DNA from: Albidovulum sp.
GTDB taxonomy: Bacteria; Pseudomonadota; Alphaproteobacteria; Rhodobacterales; Rhodobacteraceae
NCBI GenBank assembly: GCA_030837825.1
Contig: JAUQYB010000082.1
Span: forward strand, 1 to 64,000
Length of the DNA: 64,000 nt
Direction of reading: 5' to 3'
Notes under the pieces: generated by a model
Databases searched by the model: none
Told to the model about the DNA's origin: nothing
Seen by the model: only the letters and a program-made list of their open reading frames with translations
Position numbers and translations under genes: made by a program
Part shown: piece by piece, positions 27,249 to 36,598 of the stretch
Layout of the letters: the number at the start of each line of letters is the position of its first letter
Numbering within the stretch: the stretch's first letter is position 1

Positions 27249-28238
27249 TCAACGCAGACGCAGAACGATCTTGCCGATATGGGCCGAGCTTTCCAGCCGC
27301 CGGTGCGCCTCGGCGGCGTCTTCCAGCGGGAACTCCGAATCCATCACCGGCGCAAGCCGCCCGCCCTCGATCATCGGCCAGACATGGGCCATGAGCGCCT
27401 CGGCGATTCGCGCCTTGGCAAGGTCGCCCTGCGGCCGGAGCGTGGACCCGGTGATCGTCTGGCGCCGCATCATCAGGGGGGCGAAGTTGATCTCGGCCTT
27501 GGGGCCCTGCAGGAAGGCGATCTGCACCAGTCGCCCGTCCTCGGCCAGCGCCCGGAGGTTCCTCGCGATGTAGTCGCCGCCGACCATGTCGAGGATCACG
27601 TCCGCCCCGCCCTCGGCCGAGAGAACGGCCACGAAGTCCTCGGTCCGGTAGTTGATCGCGCGTTCGGCGCCCAGGCCCTCGCAGGCCGCGCATTTCTCGG
27701 CCGACCCGGCGGTGGCGAAGACGCGCGCGCCAAGGGCGTTGGCGATCTGGATCGCCGTGGTGCCGATGCCGGAGGAGCCGCCGTGCACGAGAAAGCGTTC
27801 GCCCGCCCTGAGGCCCCCGCGCATGACCACGTTCGACCAGACGGTGAAGCAGGTCTCCGGCAGGCAGGCGGCCTCGCGCAGGCCCATGCCCTGCGGCACC
27901 GGCAGCGCATGGGCGGCGGGCGTCACCGCGTATTCGGCATAGCCGCCGCCGGGCAGGAGCGCTGTCACCGCATCGCCCACCGCCCAGCCCGACACCCCGG
28001 GCCCGAGCGCCGCGACACGTCCCGCGGCCTCCAGCCCCGGCAGCGGCGAGGCCGACGGCGGCGGCGCATAGGCGCCGGCGCGCTGGAGCGCGTCGGGGCG
28101 GTTCACGCCCGCGTAGGCCACCTCGATCAGGATCTGCCCCGGCCCCGGCCTCGGCACCGCGACCTCGGCCAGCCGCAGCACCTCGGGCCCGCCGGGCCGC
28201 GAGATTTCCACCGCGCGCATCTTTTCCGGCAGCGTCAT
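27249..28238 (-). CDS. NAD(P)H-quinone oxidoreductase, zeta-crystallin/PIG3 type
   Basis: A 329-residue medium-chain reductase without structural zinc. AYAGVNRPDALQRAGAYAPP near residue 43 and the NADPH-binding HGGSSGIGTTAIQIANALGA near 152 are typical of PIG3-like quinone oxidoreductases, as is LRPQGDLAKARIAEAL. It follows the COQ9-like gene with a four-base overlap, which suggests quinone-related work, though the true substrate is unproven. Confidence 0.88.
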   Translation of the reverse strand: MTLPEKMRAVEISRPGGPEVLRLAEVAVPRPGPGQILIEVAYAGVNRPDALQRAGAYAPPPSASPLPGLEAAGRVAALGPGVSGWAVGDAVTALLPGGGYAEYAVTPAAHALPVPQGMGLREAACLPETCFTVWSNVVMRGGLRAGERFLVHGGSSGIGTTAIQIANALGARVFATAGSAEKCAACEGLGAERAINYRTEDFVAVLSAEGGADVILDMVGGDYIARNLRALAEDGRLVQIAFLQGPKAEINFAPLMMRRQTITGSTLRPQGDLAKARIAEALMAHVWPMIEGGRLAPVMDSEFPLEDAAEAHRRLESSAHIGKIVLRLR

Positions 28239-28927
28239 GCCTTCCCCCCGTCGATCCGGCCCGGCAGATCCCAGGGCGCGCCCGCCGGCGGGCGCACCCG
28301 GCCCAGCGCCTTCAGGGGCCCTTCCAGCATCCGGCCAAGGACGGGGTTTTCCCGCACCTGCGCCTTGAACTTCTCGAAGCGCATCACGTCCTCGATCCGC
28401 CGGTCGAGGAACGCCCAGGTCGCCGCGTGGCCGGCGCTCTCGTCGCCCAGCCAGAAAAGCACGGTGGCCGAATAGACCGCCGAAAGCGTGGCCCGCTTGC
28501 TATACCAGTTGATGTCGTCCGACCGGTCGCCGAGCGCGCGCCAGATCGCGTCGGCCGTGCCCCAGACCAGCGCCGCCCCGGTGCCCGCGTTCTGCGGCAG
28601 CGCGAAAAGCGCCGCCCCCCGCCGCACCACCTCGCGGTCGGCGCCGCTGAGCCTCTCGCGGATCGCAAGCGCGACCCGGTCGCGGAACCGCGGGGCCGAG
28701 AGGTCCGTGGCGGCCAGCGCCGCCTCCATCGCCCGGTCGCCCCGGCGGTGGAAGGCCACGGCGAGATCAAGCGCCCCGCGCGGGCAGGCGGCGCGCGCAA
28801 GTTCCGGTACGAGACCGGCATCTGCGGCGGCGGCGCGGAAGGTGGCCTCCGACCAGCCGTCGAAGGTCACATGCGGCAGCGCCGCCTCCAGAAGCCGCGC
28901 CGCGGCACTTGCCATGTCGTGTTCCAT
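28235..28927 (-). CDS. COQ9 family ubiquinone biosynthesis protein
   Basis: A 230-residue TetR-like-fold lipid-binding protein of the COQ9 family, which presents intermediates to the aerobic ubiquinone hydroxylase. Family marks are AALPHVTFDGWSEATFRAAA near residue 15, RGALDLAVAFHRRGD and DINWYSKRATLSAVYSATVLFWLGD near 150. ATG 28927 starts it, divergent from rpsU, and the stop overlaps the quinone oxidoreductase start by four bases. Confidence 0.9.
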   Translation of the reverse strand: MEHDMASAAARLLEAALPHVTFDGWSEATFRAAAADAGLVPELARAACPRGALDLAVAFHRRGDRAMEAALAATDLSAPRFRDRVALAIRERLSGADREVVRRGAALFALPQNAGTGAALVWGTADAIWRALGDRSDDINWYSKRATLSAVYSATVLFWLGDESAGHAATWAFLDRRIEDVMRFEKFKAQVRENPVLGRMLEGPLKALGRVRPPAGAPWDLPGRIDGGKA

Positions 28928-28942
28928 CGCCTCTCCCGCCGG

Positions 28943-28971
28943 TAGACAGAACGGCTGCACCCTGCTATAGG
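28943..28971 (+). promoter_or_regulatory. rpsU promoter
   Basis: TAGACA (28943-28948) and TATAGG (28966-28971) with 17 bases between give a start near 28978, leaving a leader of about 47 bases with GGAAGGTGGTG before the ATG. The same TATAGG -10 occurs upstream of dapA. Confidence 0.5.
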
Positions 28972-29024
28972 GGCGCCTCCTGCAACGCAATGCAACTCTA
29001 ACTTAGGAAGGTGGTGACAACCAC

Positions 29025-29231
29025 ATGCAGGTCAGCGTTCGCGACAACAACGTCGAACAGGCGCTTCGTGCTCTGAAGAAGAAGCTTCAGCGCGAAGGGG
29101 TCTTCCGCGAGATGAAGCTCAAGCAGCATTTCGAGAAGCCCTCCGTCAAGAAAGCGCGCGAGAAGGCCGAGGCCGTCCGCCGTGCCCGCAAACTGGCACG
29201 CAAGAAGGCCCAGCGCGAAGGCGCTCTCTGA
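29025..29231 (+). CDS. rpsU: 30S ribosomal protein S21
   Basis: A 68-residue strongly basic protein starting [20 protein letters not shown], the standard bacterial S21 with its helical arginine/lysine-rich C-terminus. It works in the small subunit near the anti-Shine-Dalgarno region. Monocistronic: own promoter upstream and an intrinsic terminator downstream. Confidence 0.97.
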   Translation: MQVSVRDNNVEQALRALKKKLQREGVFREMKLKQHFEKPSVKKAREKAEAVRRARKLARKKAQREGAL

Positions 29232-29294
29232 ACGGCTTGCGAAGGCGCCCTCCGGGGCGACTGTGACGCTGGCGGGGAAACCCGCGACACGATC

Positions 29295-29324
29295 AACCCC
29301 CGGGGCCCGGCCACGGGGGTTTTT
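29295..29324 (+). terminator. Intrinsic terminator of rpsU
   Basis: AACCCCCG (29295-29302) pairs with CGGGGGTT (29314-29321) around an 11-base loop, followed by a T run to 29324. It lies 63 bases after the rpsU stop and before the convergent smc stop. Confidence 0.85.
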
Positions 29325-29362
29325 CAGTGCCTTCAGCCTGCCCGGCGGGCACGCCATCCCTC

Positions 29363-32300
29363 TCACGCCACCAGCGCCTCGGCCCGCTTGAGGTCCACCG
29401 AGACAAGCTGGCTCACCCCCTGCTCGGCCATCGTCACGCCAAAGAGCCGGTCCATCCGGCTCATCGTGACGGCGTGGTGGGTGATGACGAGAAAGCGCGT
29501 GTCGGTCCGCCGGGTCATCTCGTCCATCAGGTCGCAGAACCGCGTCACGTTGGCGTCGTCCAAGGGCGCATCCACCTCGTCCAGCACGCAGATCGGCGCG
29601 GGGTTGGCAAGGAACACCGCAAAGATCAGCGCCAGCGCCGTCAGCGTCTGCTCGCCGCCCGACAGGAGGCTCAGCGTGGCGAGCTTCTTGCCCGGCGGCT
29701 GGCACATGATCTCCAGCCCGGCCTCCAGCGGATCGTCGCTTTCGACCAGCACGAGGTTGGCCTCGCCGCCGCCGAAGAGATGGGTGAAGAGCAGGCGGAA
29801 ATTGCCGTTCACCTGCTCGAACGCGGTCAGAAGACGCTCGCGCCCCTCGCGGTTCAGCCCGGCGATGCCGGAACGCAGCTTCTTGATCGCCTCTTCGAGG
29901 TCGGCCTTCTCCGTCACCAGGGTGTCATGCTCGGCCTGCACCTCCCGCGCGTCCTCCTCGGCGCGCAGGTTCACCGCGCCCAAGGCGTCGCGCTGGCGGC
30001 GGAGCCGCTGCACCTCATCGTCCAGCGCCTCGGCCGCCGGCATCCAGTCCGGGTCGGCGGCGAGCGACTGGAGCAGCGTGCCGGGGGTGTTGTCGGTCTC
30101 CTCGCGGATGCGGTCGGCGGCAAGCGTCACCGTCTCGCGCGCCGCCTCGGCGCGAGCCTCGGCGCGGGCGCGGGCCTCGCGCGCCTCCGATGCCGCGCGC
30201 TCGGCCTCCCGCTCGGCGTCGGCAGCCTCGCGCAGCGCCGTTTCCGCCTCGGCCAGCCGGTCGGCGGCGGCGCGGCGGCGAGCCTCGGCGGTCTCGATCG
30301 CGTCGGCAAGCTCCGCCCGCTTGGCGGCGATCTCGGCCGGCGCGGCAGAGGCCGCCTTCAGCTCCGCCTCCGAGGCCGCCTTGCGTTCGGCCAGTTCCGT
30401 GCTGCGCTTCTCGGCGGTCTCCAGCCGGTGCCTCCAGCCGGAGATTTCCTTGGCGATCTCCTGCCGCCGCTTTAGCCGCGCCTCGCCCTCGCGGCGGATC
30501 TCGTCATGGGCCGAGCGCTTCGCGAGCATGGTCATCCGCGCCGCCTCGACCGTCAGCTTGACGTCCTCGCCTTCGGCGCGCGCGGCCAGAAGATCGGGCA
30601 GCGCCTGCACCGCGGCCTCGGCTTCGCTGAGCTGCGCCCGCGCCGCCAGCGCCTCCTCCTCGTGGCGCGCCGCGGCAAGCCGCGCGCTTTCCAGCTTTCC
30701 ACCGGCGATCGAGCGGTCGGCCTCGGCGCGGCTGACCGCGCGCGAGGCCTCCGCCATCCGCCGGTCGGCCTCGCGCCGCGCCTCGCGGGAGGTGCGGTCG
30801 GCCTCGCCCGCCTCGGCAAGGCGCCGCGTCAGGTGCTCGTGCGCCTGCCGCGCGCCTTCGGTGCGCGCCTTCGCCTCCTCGAGGTCGCGCTTGAGGTCGG
30901 TCAGGCGGTTCAACTGCTGGAGCCTCAGGGCCGCCGCCGTCGGCGCGTCCTCCGCCCCCGCCCGTAACCCGTCCCAGCGCCAGAGATCGCCCTCCACCGA
31001 CACCAGCCGCTGGCCGGGCTTCAGCATCGGTTGCAGCCGCGCCCCGTCGCTGCGGTCGACCAGCCCGATCTGGCCGATCCGGCGCGCCAGCACCGGCGGC
31101 ACGGTGACATGGGCCGACAGCGCCGCGACGCCCCCGGGCAGCGCCTGCGCCTCACCGTAGCCCGGCAGCACCGCCCAGCCGGAGGCCGCGTCCGCCGCCA
31201 CCTCCGGCGCGCGCAGGTCGTCGGCCAGCGCCGCACCCAGCGCCTTCTCATAGCCCTTCGTCACCTCGACCCGGTCGAGGATCTGCCGGCCCGCCGTCGC
31301 CTCGCGCTCCACGAGCTTCATCAGCGCCATCGCCTCGGCCTTCAGCGCGCCGAACTCGCCCTCGGCCTCCGACAGCACCGCCCGCGCCTCGGTCTCGCGG
31401 CCCTGCGCCTCGGCGCGCGCCTCGTCGGCGGCAGCCAGCGCCGCCTCGGCCGCCTCGGCCGCCGCCATCGCCCCGCCCTGCGTCGCCTCTGCGGCCGCAT
31501 GGTCGGCCGCGGCCCGGGTCAGCGCCGCCGCGGCCTCGGCCGACGCCGACCGCGCCGCTGCCGCCCCGGATTCGGATTTCTCGACCATCGCCCGGCTGTC
31601 GGCGAAGAGCCGCTGCGCCGACTGGTGGCGGGCGGCAAGCCGCGCCACATCCTCGGTCAGTTGCGACAGCGCCGCCTCGCGGTCCGACAGCACCCGTGCG
31701 GCCTCCTGCGCGGCCTCCAGCGCCTCGGCAAGCCGGCCCTCGTGCCCCTCGGCGGCCTTCGCGATCTGCGCCTGTTCCCAGTCCAGCCGGCCGATCGTCT
31801 CGCCGGCGTCGCGGTTCAGCCCGGCCTCCCGCTCGATGTCGCGGGAAAGCTGGCCGATCCGGCCCTCCAGCGTCTCGATCACCTGCCCGGCGCGCGCCTC
31901 CTCCTCCTTCAGCGCATCGCGGCTGACCTGCAACCGTTGCAGGATCGCCCCCGCGACGGCCTCCTCCTCGCGCCGGGGCGGCAGCGCGTCCTCGCGCTCC
32001 GCCCGCGCCCGTGCCGCCGCCCGCGCCGCCGCCTCGCCCTGCGCGGCCAGCGTCGTGCGCCCGGTCAGGTCGGCATCGGCCGCGGCGCGGGCCTGGTCCG
32101 CCTCGCGCCAGCGGCGATAGAGCAGCATCCCCTCGGTCCGCCTCAGCTCCTCGCCGATCTCGCGGTAGCGCGCCGCCTGCCGCGCCTGCCGGGCAAGCTG
32201 GGCAAGCTGCTGGGCAAGCTGTTCGACCACGTCCTCGACCCGGGCGAGGTTCGCTTCCGTCGCGGTGAGCTTCAGCTCCGCCTCGTGCCGGCGCTGGTAG

Positions 32301-32818
32301 AGGCCCGAGATGCCGGCCGCCTCCTCGAGCACCCGGCGGCGGTTCTTCGGCCTGGCGTTGATCAGCTCGGCGATCTGCCCCTGCCGCACCAGCGCCGGCG
32401 AATGCGCCCCGGTCGAGGCGTCGGCGAACAGCATCTGGACATCGCGGGCGCGAACGTCCTTGGCGTTGGCCTTGTAGGCGGAGCCGGCATCGCGGGTGAT
32501 CCGCCGGGTGATCTCCAGCACGTCCTGGTCGTTGAAGCCCGAGGGCGCGAGGCGCTCGGAATTGTCGATGGTCAGCGAGACCTCGGCGAAGTTGCGCGCG
32601 GGCCTGCTGGCGGCACCGGCGAAGATCACGTCCTCCATCCCGTCGCCGCGCATCGCGGTCGGACGGTTCTCGCCCATCACCCAGCGCAGGGCCTCGAGAA
32701 GGTTCGACTTGCCGCAGCCGTTCGGCCCGACGACGCCGGTCAGTCCGTCGTGGATCACGAGGTCCGTGGGGTCCACGAAGCTCTTGAAGCCGTTCAGTCT
32801 GAGCCGTGTGAAGCGCAT
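29363..32818 (-). CDS. smc: Chromosome segregation ATPase Smc
   Basis: An 1,151-residue SMC protein of full length. The N-terminal head has Walker A VGPNGCGKSN at residues 30-39. Two long alanine/glutamate/arginine-rich coiled coils (about 165-490 and 660-950) flank a hinge (about 500-650) that includes GYEKALGAALADDLRAPE. The C-terminal head has the signature LSGGEQTLTALALIFA and Walker B CVLDEVDAPLDD. It compacts and segregates the chromosome with ScpA/ScpB, which are not in this window. Confidence 0.97.
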   Translation of the reverse strand: MRFTRLRLNGFKSFVDPTDLVIHDGLTGVVGPNGCGKSNLLEALRWVMGENRPTAMRGDGMEDVIFAGAASRPARNFAEVSLTIDNSERLAPSGFNDQDVLEITRRITRDAGSAYKANAKDVRARDVQMLFADASTGAHSPALVRQGQIAELINARPKNRRRVLEEAAGISGLYQRRHEAELKLTATEANLARVEDVVEQLAQQLAQLARQARQAARYREIGEELRRTEGMLLYRRWREADQARAAADADLTGRTTLAAQGEAAARAAARARAEREDALPPRREEEAVAGAILQRLQVSRDALKEEEARAGQVIETLEGRIGQLSRDIEREAGLNRDAGETIGRLDWEQAQIAKAAEGHEGRLAEALEAAQEAARVLSDREAALSQLTEDVARLAARHQSAQRLFADSRAMVEKSESGAAAARSASAEAAAALTRAAADHAAAEATQGGAMAAAEAAEAALAAADEARAEAQGRETEARAVLSEAEGEFGALKAEAMALMKLVEREATAGRQILDRVEVTKGYEKALGAALADDLRAPEVAADAASGWAVLPGYGEAQALPGGVAALSAHVTVPPVLARRIGQIGLVDRSDGARLQPMLKPGQRLVSVEGDLWRWDGLRAGAEDAPTAAALRLQQLNRLTDLKRDLEEAKARTEGARQAHEHLTRRLAEAGEADRTSREARREADRRMAEASRAVSRAEADRSIAGGKLESARLAAARHEEEALAARAQLSEAEAAVQALPDLLAARAEGEDVKLTVEAARMTMLAKRSAHDEIRREGEARLKRRQEIAKEISGWRHRLETAEKRSTELAERKAASEAELKAASAAPAEIAAKRAELADAIETAEARRRAAADRLAEAETALREAADAEREAERAASEAREARARAEARAEAARETVTLAADRIREETDNTPGTLLQSLAADPDWMPAAEALDDEVQRLRRQRDALGAVNLRAEEDAREVQAEHDTLVTEKADLEEAIKKLRSGIAGLNREGRERLLTAFEQVNGNFRLLFTHLFGGGEANLVLVESDDPLEAGLEIMCQPPGKKLATLSLLSGGEQTLTALALIFAVFLANPAPICVLDEVDAPLDDANVTRFCDLMDEMTRRTDTRFLVITHHAVTMSRMDRLFGVTMAEQGVSQLVSVDLKRAEALVA

Positions 32819-32859
32819 CCCTGCCTGCGATGATTCCCGCCGATCCGCAATCCTCGGGG

Positions 32860-32875
32860 CTTGGACCGGTCCAAG
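32860..32875. promoter_or_regulatory. Perfect 16-base palindrome upstream of smc
   Basis: CTTGGACCGGTCCAAG reads the same on both strands and lies 42 bases upstream of the smc start, in the 202-base gap shared with the divergent GFA-GNAT gene. On the minus strand TTGACT overlaps its edge. It looks like a dimeric repressor site, with no known factor assigned. Confidence 0.4.
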
Positions 32876-33020
32876 TCAACTGCCTGCCCCCGCATATGGC
32901 GGCAGATGGGCGGTTTTCCACAAGATATCGCGGGCAGCTGCCACGGCCTTCCCCCGCGATCGGCCCTTGACCCCCCGCTTTTCCCGGCGCCAAATCTGGC
33001 CTTTCGGGAAGGAGGGCGGC

Positions 33021-33866
33021 ATGGACGGCGGAACCGGAAGATGCCTCTGCGGGGCGGTGCGCTATGCCTTCGACGGGGAACCCGACTGGCAGGTCCATTG
33101 CCATTGCGAAAGCTGCCGGCGCGCCACCGCCGCGCCGTTCACCAGCTTCCTCGGGGTCACGCGCGAGAGGTTCCGCTGGACCGGCGCGGCACCGGCCACC
33201 TATGCCTCCTCGCCCGGCGTCACCCGCTCGTTCTGCCCCGTCTGCGGCACCCAGATGGCCTATCAGACCGAGGCGCGCCCGGCCGAGATCGACCTCTACG
33301 CAGCCACGCTCGACGATCCAGCCGCCTACCGACCGACCGAGCACGTCCACTGGAACGAGCACCTGCCCTGGGTGCGGCTCGCCGACGGGCTGCCGGTGCG
33401 CCATACCCCCTGCCGCCTGACCGGGGCGGAGGACATGGCGCCGATCCTGAACCTGATCCGCGAGGCCTTCGCCTACATGGACGGGATCGTCGACCCGCCC
33501 TCCTCCATCCACCGGCTGACCGAGGCGGACCTTGCCGGGCAGGCGCGGTCGGGCGAGGTCTGGGTGATCGACGAGGTGGGCGTCCCGCTCGGCTGCATGG
33601 TGCTGACGCCGATGCCCGCCCGGCTTTACATCGGCAAGCTCGCCGTGGCGGCCGGTCACCGCCGCAAGGGCCTCGCCCGACAACTCCTCGACCATGCCGC
33701 GGCGCGCGCGACGGCGCTCGGCCTGCCGCTCCTCGAGATGCAGAGCCGGGTGGAACTGACCGGCAACCACGCCGCCTTCGCGGCGATGGGCTTCGTCCGC
33801 ACCGGCACGACGGCGCATCCGGGCTACGACCGGCCGACCTCGGTCACCTTCCGGCGGCCGGTGTGA
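33021..33866 (+). CDS. GFA-type zinc domain fused to GNAT acetyltransferase
   Basis: A 281-residue two-domain protein. Residues 1-125 form a GFA (CENP-V/glutathione-dependent formaldehyde-activating-like) zinc domain with all cysteines present: GRCLCGAVRYAF, HCHCESCRRATAAPF and SFCPVCGTQMAYQ. Residues 135-281 form a GNAT domain with LYIGKLAVAAGHRRKGLARQ (acetyl-CoA loop RRKGLA) and NHAAFAAMGFVRTG. GGAAGGAGGG sets ATG 33021. The frame is continuous, so the two activities are physically joined. The acetyl acceptor is unknown. Confidence 0.85.
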   Translation: MDGGTGRCLCGAVRYAFDGEPDWQVHCHCESCRRATAAPFTSFLGVTRERFRWTGAAPATYASSPGVTRSFCPVCGTQMAYQTEARPAEIDLYAATLDDPAAYRPTEHVHWNEHLPWVRLADGLPVRHTPCRLTGAEDMAPILNLIREAFAYMDGIVDPPSSIHRLTEADLAGQARSGEVWVIDEVGVPLGCMVLTPMPARLYIGKLAVAAGHRRKGLARQLLDHAAARATALGLPLLEMQSRVELTGNHAAFAAMGFVRTGTTAHPGYDRPTSVTFRRPV

Positions 33867-33909
33867 GGCGGGCTGATCCGGCGCCGCCTTGCACGCACGC
33901 CGCAGCCGG

Positions 33910-34980
33910 TCAGAGACTGTCCTCCACCCGGAATCCCGCGGGGATCGCGTCGCGCCCCTCGAGCACGAGGTCGGCCATCACCTCTGCCACCTTCGGCGCC
34001 ATGCCGAAGCCGATCTTGAAGCCGCCGTTGGCGACGAAATGGCCGGCGCGGCCCGGCCAGGCGCCAAGCATCGGCGCCAGGCTCCGCGCCCGCGGCCGCA
34101 CCCCGGCCCAACGTTCGATCACCGGCGCGTCGCGCAGCGCCGGGCAAAGCGCCCGTGCCCGGTCGATCAGCGCCTCGATCTGGCCGTCGGTGGTGCCGGG
34201 CGCGTCGAAATCGCGCTCTGCGGTCGATCCCACCGCCACGGTTCCGTCGTGATGCGGCACCACGTGCAGGCCGTCGGCGAAAAGCTGCGGTCTCTGGCGC
34301 GCCTCGCAGGCAAGCCGCGCCGACTGCCCCTTCACGCCCGACCCGACCACCCGGCCGAGATCGGCCGAGAGCGCCGCGAGCCCGGCCGTGCCGGTGGCCC
34401 AGATCACCGCGCCCGGGCCTCTCTGTTGCCCCAATACCCCCGCCGGAGGCTCCGACACCCCCACCTCCACGACGCCTCCCAAGGCGCGGATCGCCGCCAC
34501 CAGCGCCGTCCCGGCGTCGCGCGGATGGAGCCGCGCCGTCAGCGTGTCCTCGACGCAAAGCCCGGTCGGGCTCTCTGGCGCCCAGCCGTCCGCCGGGGCC
34601 TTCACCACCCGCCACTCGGCGCGGCCCCGCCACAGCGCCGCGGCCCCCGCCTCACGCCCGCGCGCAAGCTCGACCGCGGCCGCGTCGGCCAGCGGCTGCA
34701 ACCGGCCGGTCCTTGCATAGCCCGGATCGCGGCCCGAGGCCGCGCGCACCCCTGCCCAGAACCCCTCGGCCATCACGAGGCTCTCGAACTGGAACGCCTT
34801 CTTCGCGTTCCACTGCTCCGGCACATGCGGCGCCAGCGCGCCGACCAGCCCGCCCGACGGGCCCGCACCGATCCGCTCCGCCTCGCAGAGCACCACCCGC
34901 GCGCCCCGGCGGGCGCATTCCCAGCCGATGGCAAGGCCGAAGATGCCGCCCCCCATCACCGTCACGTCCGCCGTTGCCAT
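33910..34980 (-). CDS. FAD-dependent oxidoreductase, MnmC C-domain/DadA-like
   Basis: A 356-residue DAO-family flavoprotein. The FAD-binding VTVMGGGIFGLAIGWECARRGARVVL is at residues 7-32, and the C-terminal GHFVANGGFKIGFGMAPKVAE closes the FAD site. It starts 43 bases from the divergent mnmD start. In bacteria with one-piece MnmC, a domain of this type (MnmC2) removes the carboxymethyl group of cmnm5U34 in tRNA just before MnmD methylates it. The split-gene pairing therefore suggests that role; a general amino-acid oxidase role is the alternative. Confidence 0.75.
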   Translation of the reverse strand: MATADVTVMGGGIFGLAIGWECARRGARVVLCEAERIGAGPSGGLVGALAPHVPEQWNAKKAFQFESLVMAEGFWAGVRAASGRDPGYARTGRLQPLADAAAVELARGREAGAAALWRGRAEWRVVKAPADGWAPESPTGLCVEDTLTARLHPRDAGTALVAAIRALGGVVEVGVSEPPAGVLGQQRGPGAVIWATGTAGLAALSADLGRVVGSGVKGQSARLACEARQRPQLFADGLHVVPHHDGTVAVGSTAERDFDAPGTTDGQIEALIDRARALCPALRDAPVIERWAGVRPRARSLAPMLGAWPGRAGHFVANGGFKIGFGMAPKVAEVMADLVLEGRDAIPAGFRVEDSL

Positions 34981-35022
34981 CGCCCCGCCCTTTCCGTAAA
35001 TCCCGCCCGAGGAGTAGACGGG

Positions 35023-35706
35023 ATGCCGGCCGGGAACCAGTGCGACACGGTGACGTGGACGGGCGGCACGCCCGTCTCCACCCGTTTCGATGACCCCTAT
35101 TTCTCGCTGGCCGACGGGCTGGCCGAGACGCGCCATGTCTTTCTCGCCGGCAACGGCCTGCCCGCCCGGTTCCGCGACGGCTTCCATATCGCCGAGCTTG
35201 GCTTCGGCACCGGGCTCAACCTGGTGGCGACCGTCCTCGCCTGGGCCGCCGCCGCCCCTCCCGGCCGCTTCCGCTACACGAGCTTCGAGGCCTTCCCGAT
35301 GCCTGCGGGCGACATGCGGGCGGCGCTCGCCGCCTTCCCCGAGGCGCTCACCGCCGCGGGCCCGCTCCTGTCCGCCTGGGATGCGGGTGCCCGCGGCTTC
35401 GCCTTCGGCCCGGCCGACGTGACCGTCATCACCGGCGACGCCCGCGAAACCCTGCCCGCCTGGCCCGGACGGGCCGACGCCTGGTTCCTCGACGGGTTCT
35501 CGCCGGCGAAGAACCCCGAACTCTGGTCCGAAGCGATGATGGCCGAGGTTGCCCGCCACACCGCGCCGGGCGGCAGCTTTGCCACCTACACCGCGGCCGG
35601 CCATGTCCGCCGGGCCCTGGCTTCGACGGGGTTCGAGGTAGAGCGGGCATCGGGCCACGGCGGCAAGCGGCACATGAGCCGGGGCACCCTGAAAGGCGCG
35701 ACATGA
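35023..35706 (+). CDS. mnmD: tRNA 5-methylaminomethyl-2-thiouridine methyltransferase MnmD
   Basis: A 227-residue class I methyltransferase matching the MnmC1/MnmD domain. FDDPYFSLADGLAETRHVFLAGNGLP opens the domain, the SAM-binding motif is ELGFGTGLNLVAT near residue 67, and the catalytic DGFSPAKNPELWSEAMM and KRHMSRGTLKG follow. It methylates nm5(s2)U34 of certain tRNAs. GGAG precedes ATG 35023, and the stop overlaps the next gene by four bases. Confidence 0.92.
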   Translation: MPAGNQCDTVTWTGGTPVSTRFDDPYFSLADGLAETRHVFLAGNGLPARFRDGFHIAELGFGTGLNLVATVLAWAAAAPPGRFRYTSFEAFPMPAGDMRAALAAFPEALTAAGPLLSAWDAGARGFAFGPADVTVITGDARETLPAWPGRADAWFLDGFSPAKNPELWSEAMMAEVARHTAPGGSFATYTAAGHVRRALASTGFEVERASGHGGKRHMSRGTLKGAT

Positions 35707-36575
35707 CCGACCAGAACTTCCGCCTCGGCGCGCTCCTGATGACCGCCGCGGCCGTCGTCTTCGCCATGCAGGATGGCATCTCGCGCCATCTCGCGGGGGC
35801 CTACAACGTCTACATGGTGGTGATGATCCGCTACTGGTTCTTCGCCGTCTTTGTCCTCGCGCTCGCCGCGCGCAACCCCGGCGGCATCCGCGGCGCGGTG
35901 CGGACGCGCCATCCCCTGCTCCAGATCATCCGCGGCCTGCTCCTCGCCACCGAGATCTGCGTCATGATCACCGCCTTCACCGTGCTGGGGCTGGTGGAGA
36001 GCCATGCCGTCTTCACCTGCTATCCGCTCCTCGTGGCGGCGCTCTCGGGCCCGGTCCTCGGCGAAAGGGTCGGCTGGCGGCGCTGGACGGCGATCGGCAT
36101 CGGCTTTGCCGGCGTTCTCGTCATCCTCCAGCCGGGCGTCCGGGTGTTTTCGCCCGCCGCGCTGATCCCGCTCCTCGCGGCCTTCCTGTTCGCCCTCTAC
36201 GGACTTCTCACCCGCTATGTCGCGCGGGGCGATGCGTCCGCCGTCAGCTTCTTCTGGACCGGGATCACCGGCGCCATCGTCATGACGGCGATCGGCGTCT
36301 TTCACTGGCAGCCGATGACCGCCCCGGACTGGGCCTGGATGGCGCTCCTGTGCTGCACGGCAGCCGCGGCGCACTGGCTGATGATCCGCGCGCTGGAAGT
36401 GGCAGAGGCCAGCGCGGTGCAGCCCTTCAACTACCTGATGCTGCCCTTTGCCGCCGCGCTCGGCATCACCGTCTTCGGCGACCGGCTCGAGCCCAACGTC
36501 GTCCTCGGCGCCGCCATCGTCGTCGCCGCCGGGCTCTTCACCCTCTGGCGGGCACGGAAGACCGGGCGGGGGTAG
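35703..36575 (+). CDS. DMT/EamA family transporter
   Basis: A 290-residue inner-membrane protein with ten hydrophobic helices in two EamA repeats (about 10-135 and 150-285), ending EPNVVLGAAIVVAAGLFTLWRARK. Proteins like this export or import small metabolites, and the substrate is not evident. Overlaps mnmD by ATGA, so it is co-transcribed. Confidence 0.88.
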   Translation: MTDQNFRLGALLMTAAAVVFAMQDGISRHLAGAYNVYMVVMIRYWFFAVFVLALAARNPGGIRGAVRTRHPLLQIIRGLLLATEICVMITAFTVLGLVESHAVFTCYPLLVAALSGPVLGERVGWRRWTAIGIGFAGVLVILQPGVRVFSPAALIPLLAAFLFALYGLLTRYVARGDASAVSFFWTGITGAIVMTAIGVFHWQPMTAPDWAWMALLCCTAAAAHWLMIRALEVAEASAVQPFNYLMLPFAAALGITVFGDRLEPNVVLGAAIVVAAGLFTLWRARKTGRG

Positions 36576-36598
36576 ACAGCCGGGCCGGACACCCGGGC

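Noticed and set aside
28998-29705. Leftward 235-codon frame across rpsU and the end of smc
   Set aside because: It is antisense to the S21 gene and its terminator; the protein has no recognisable domain.
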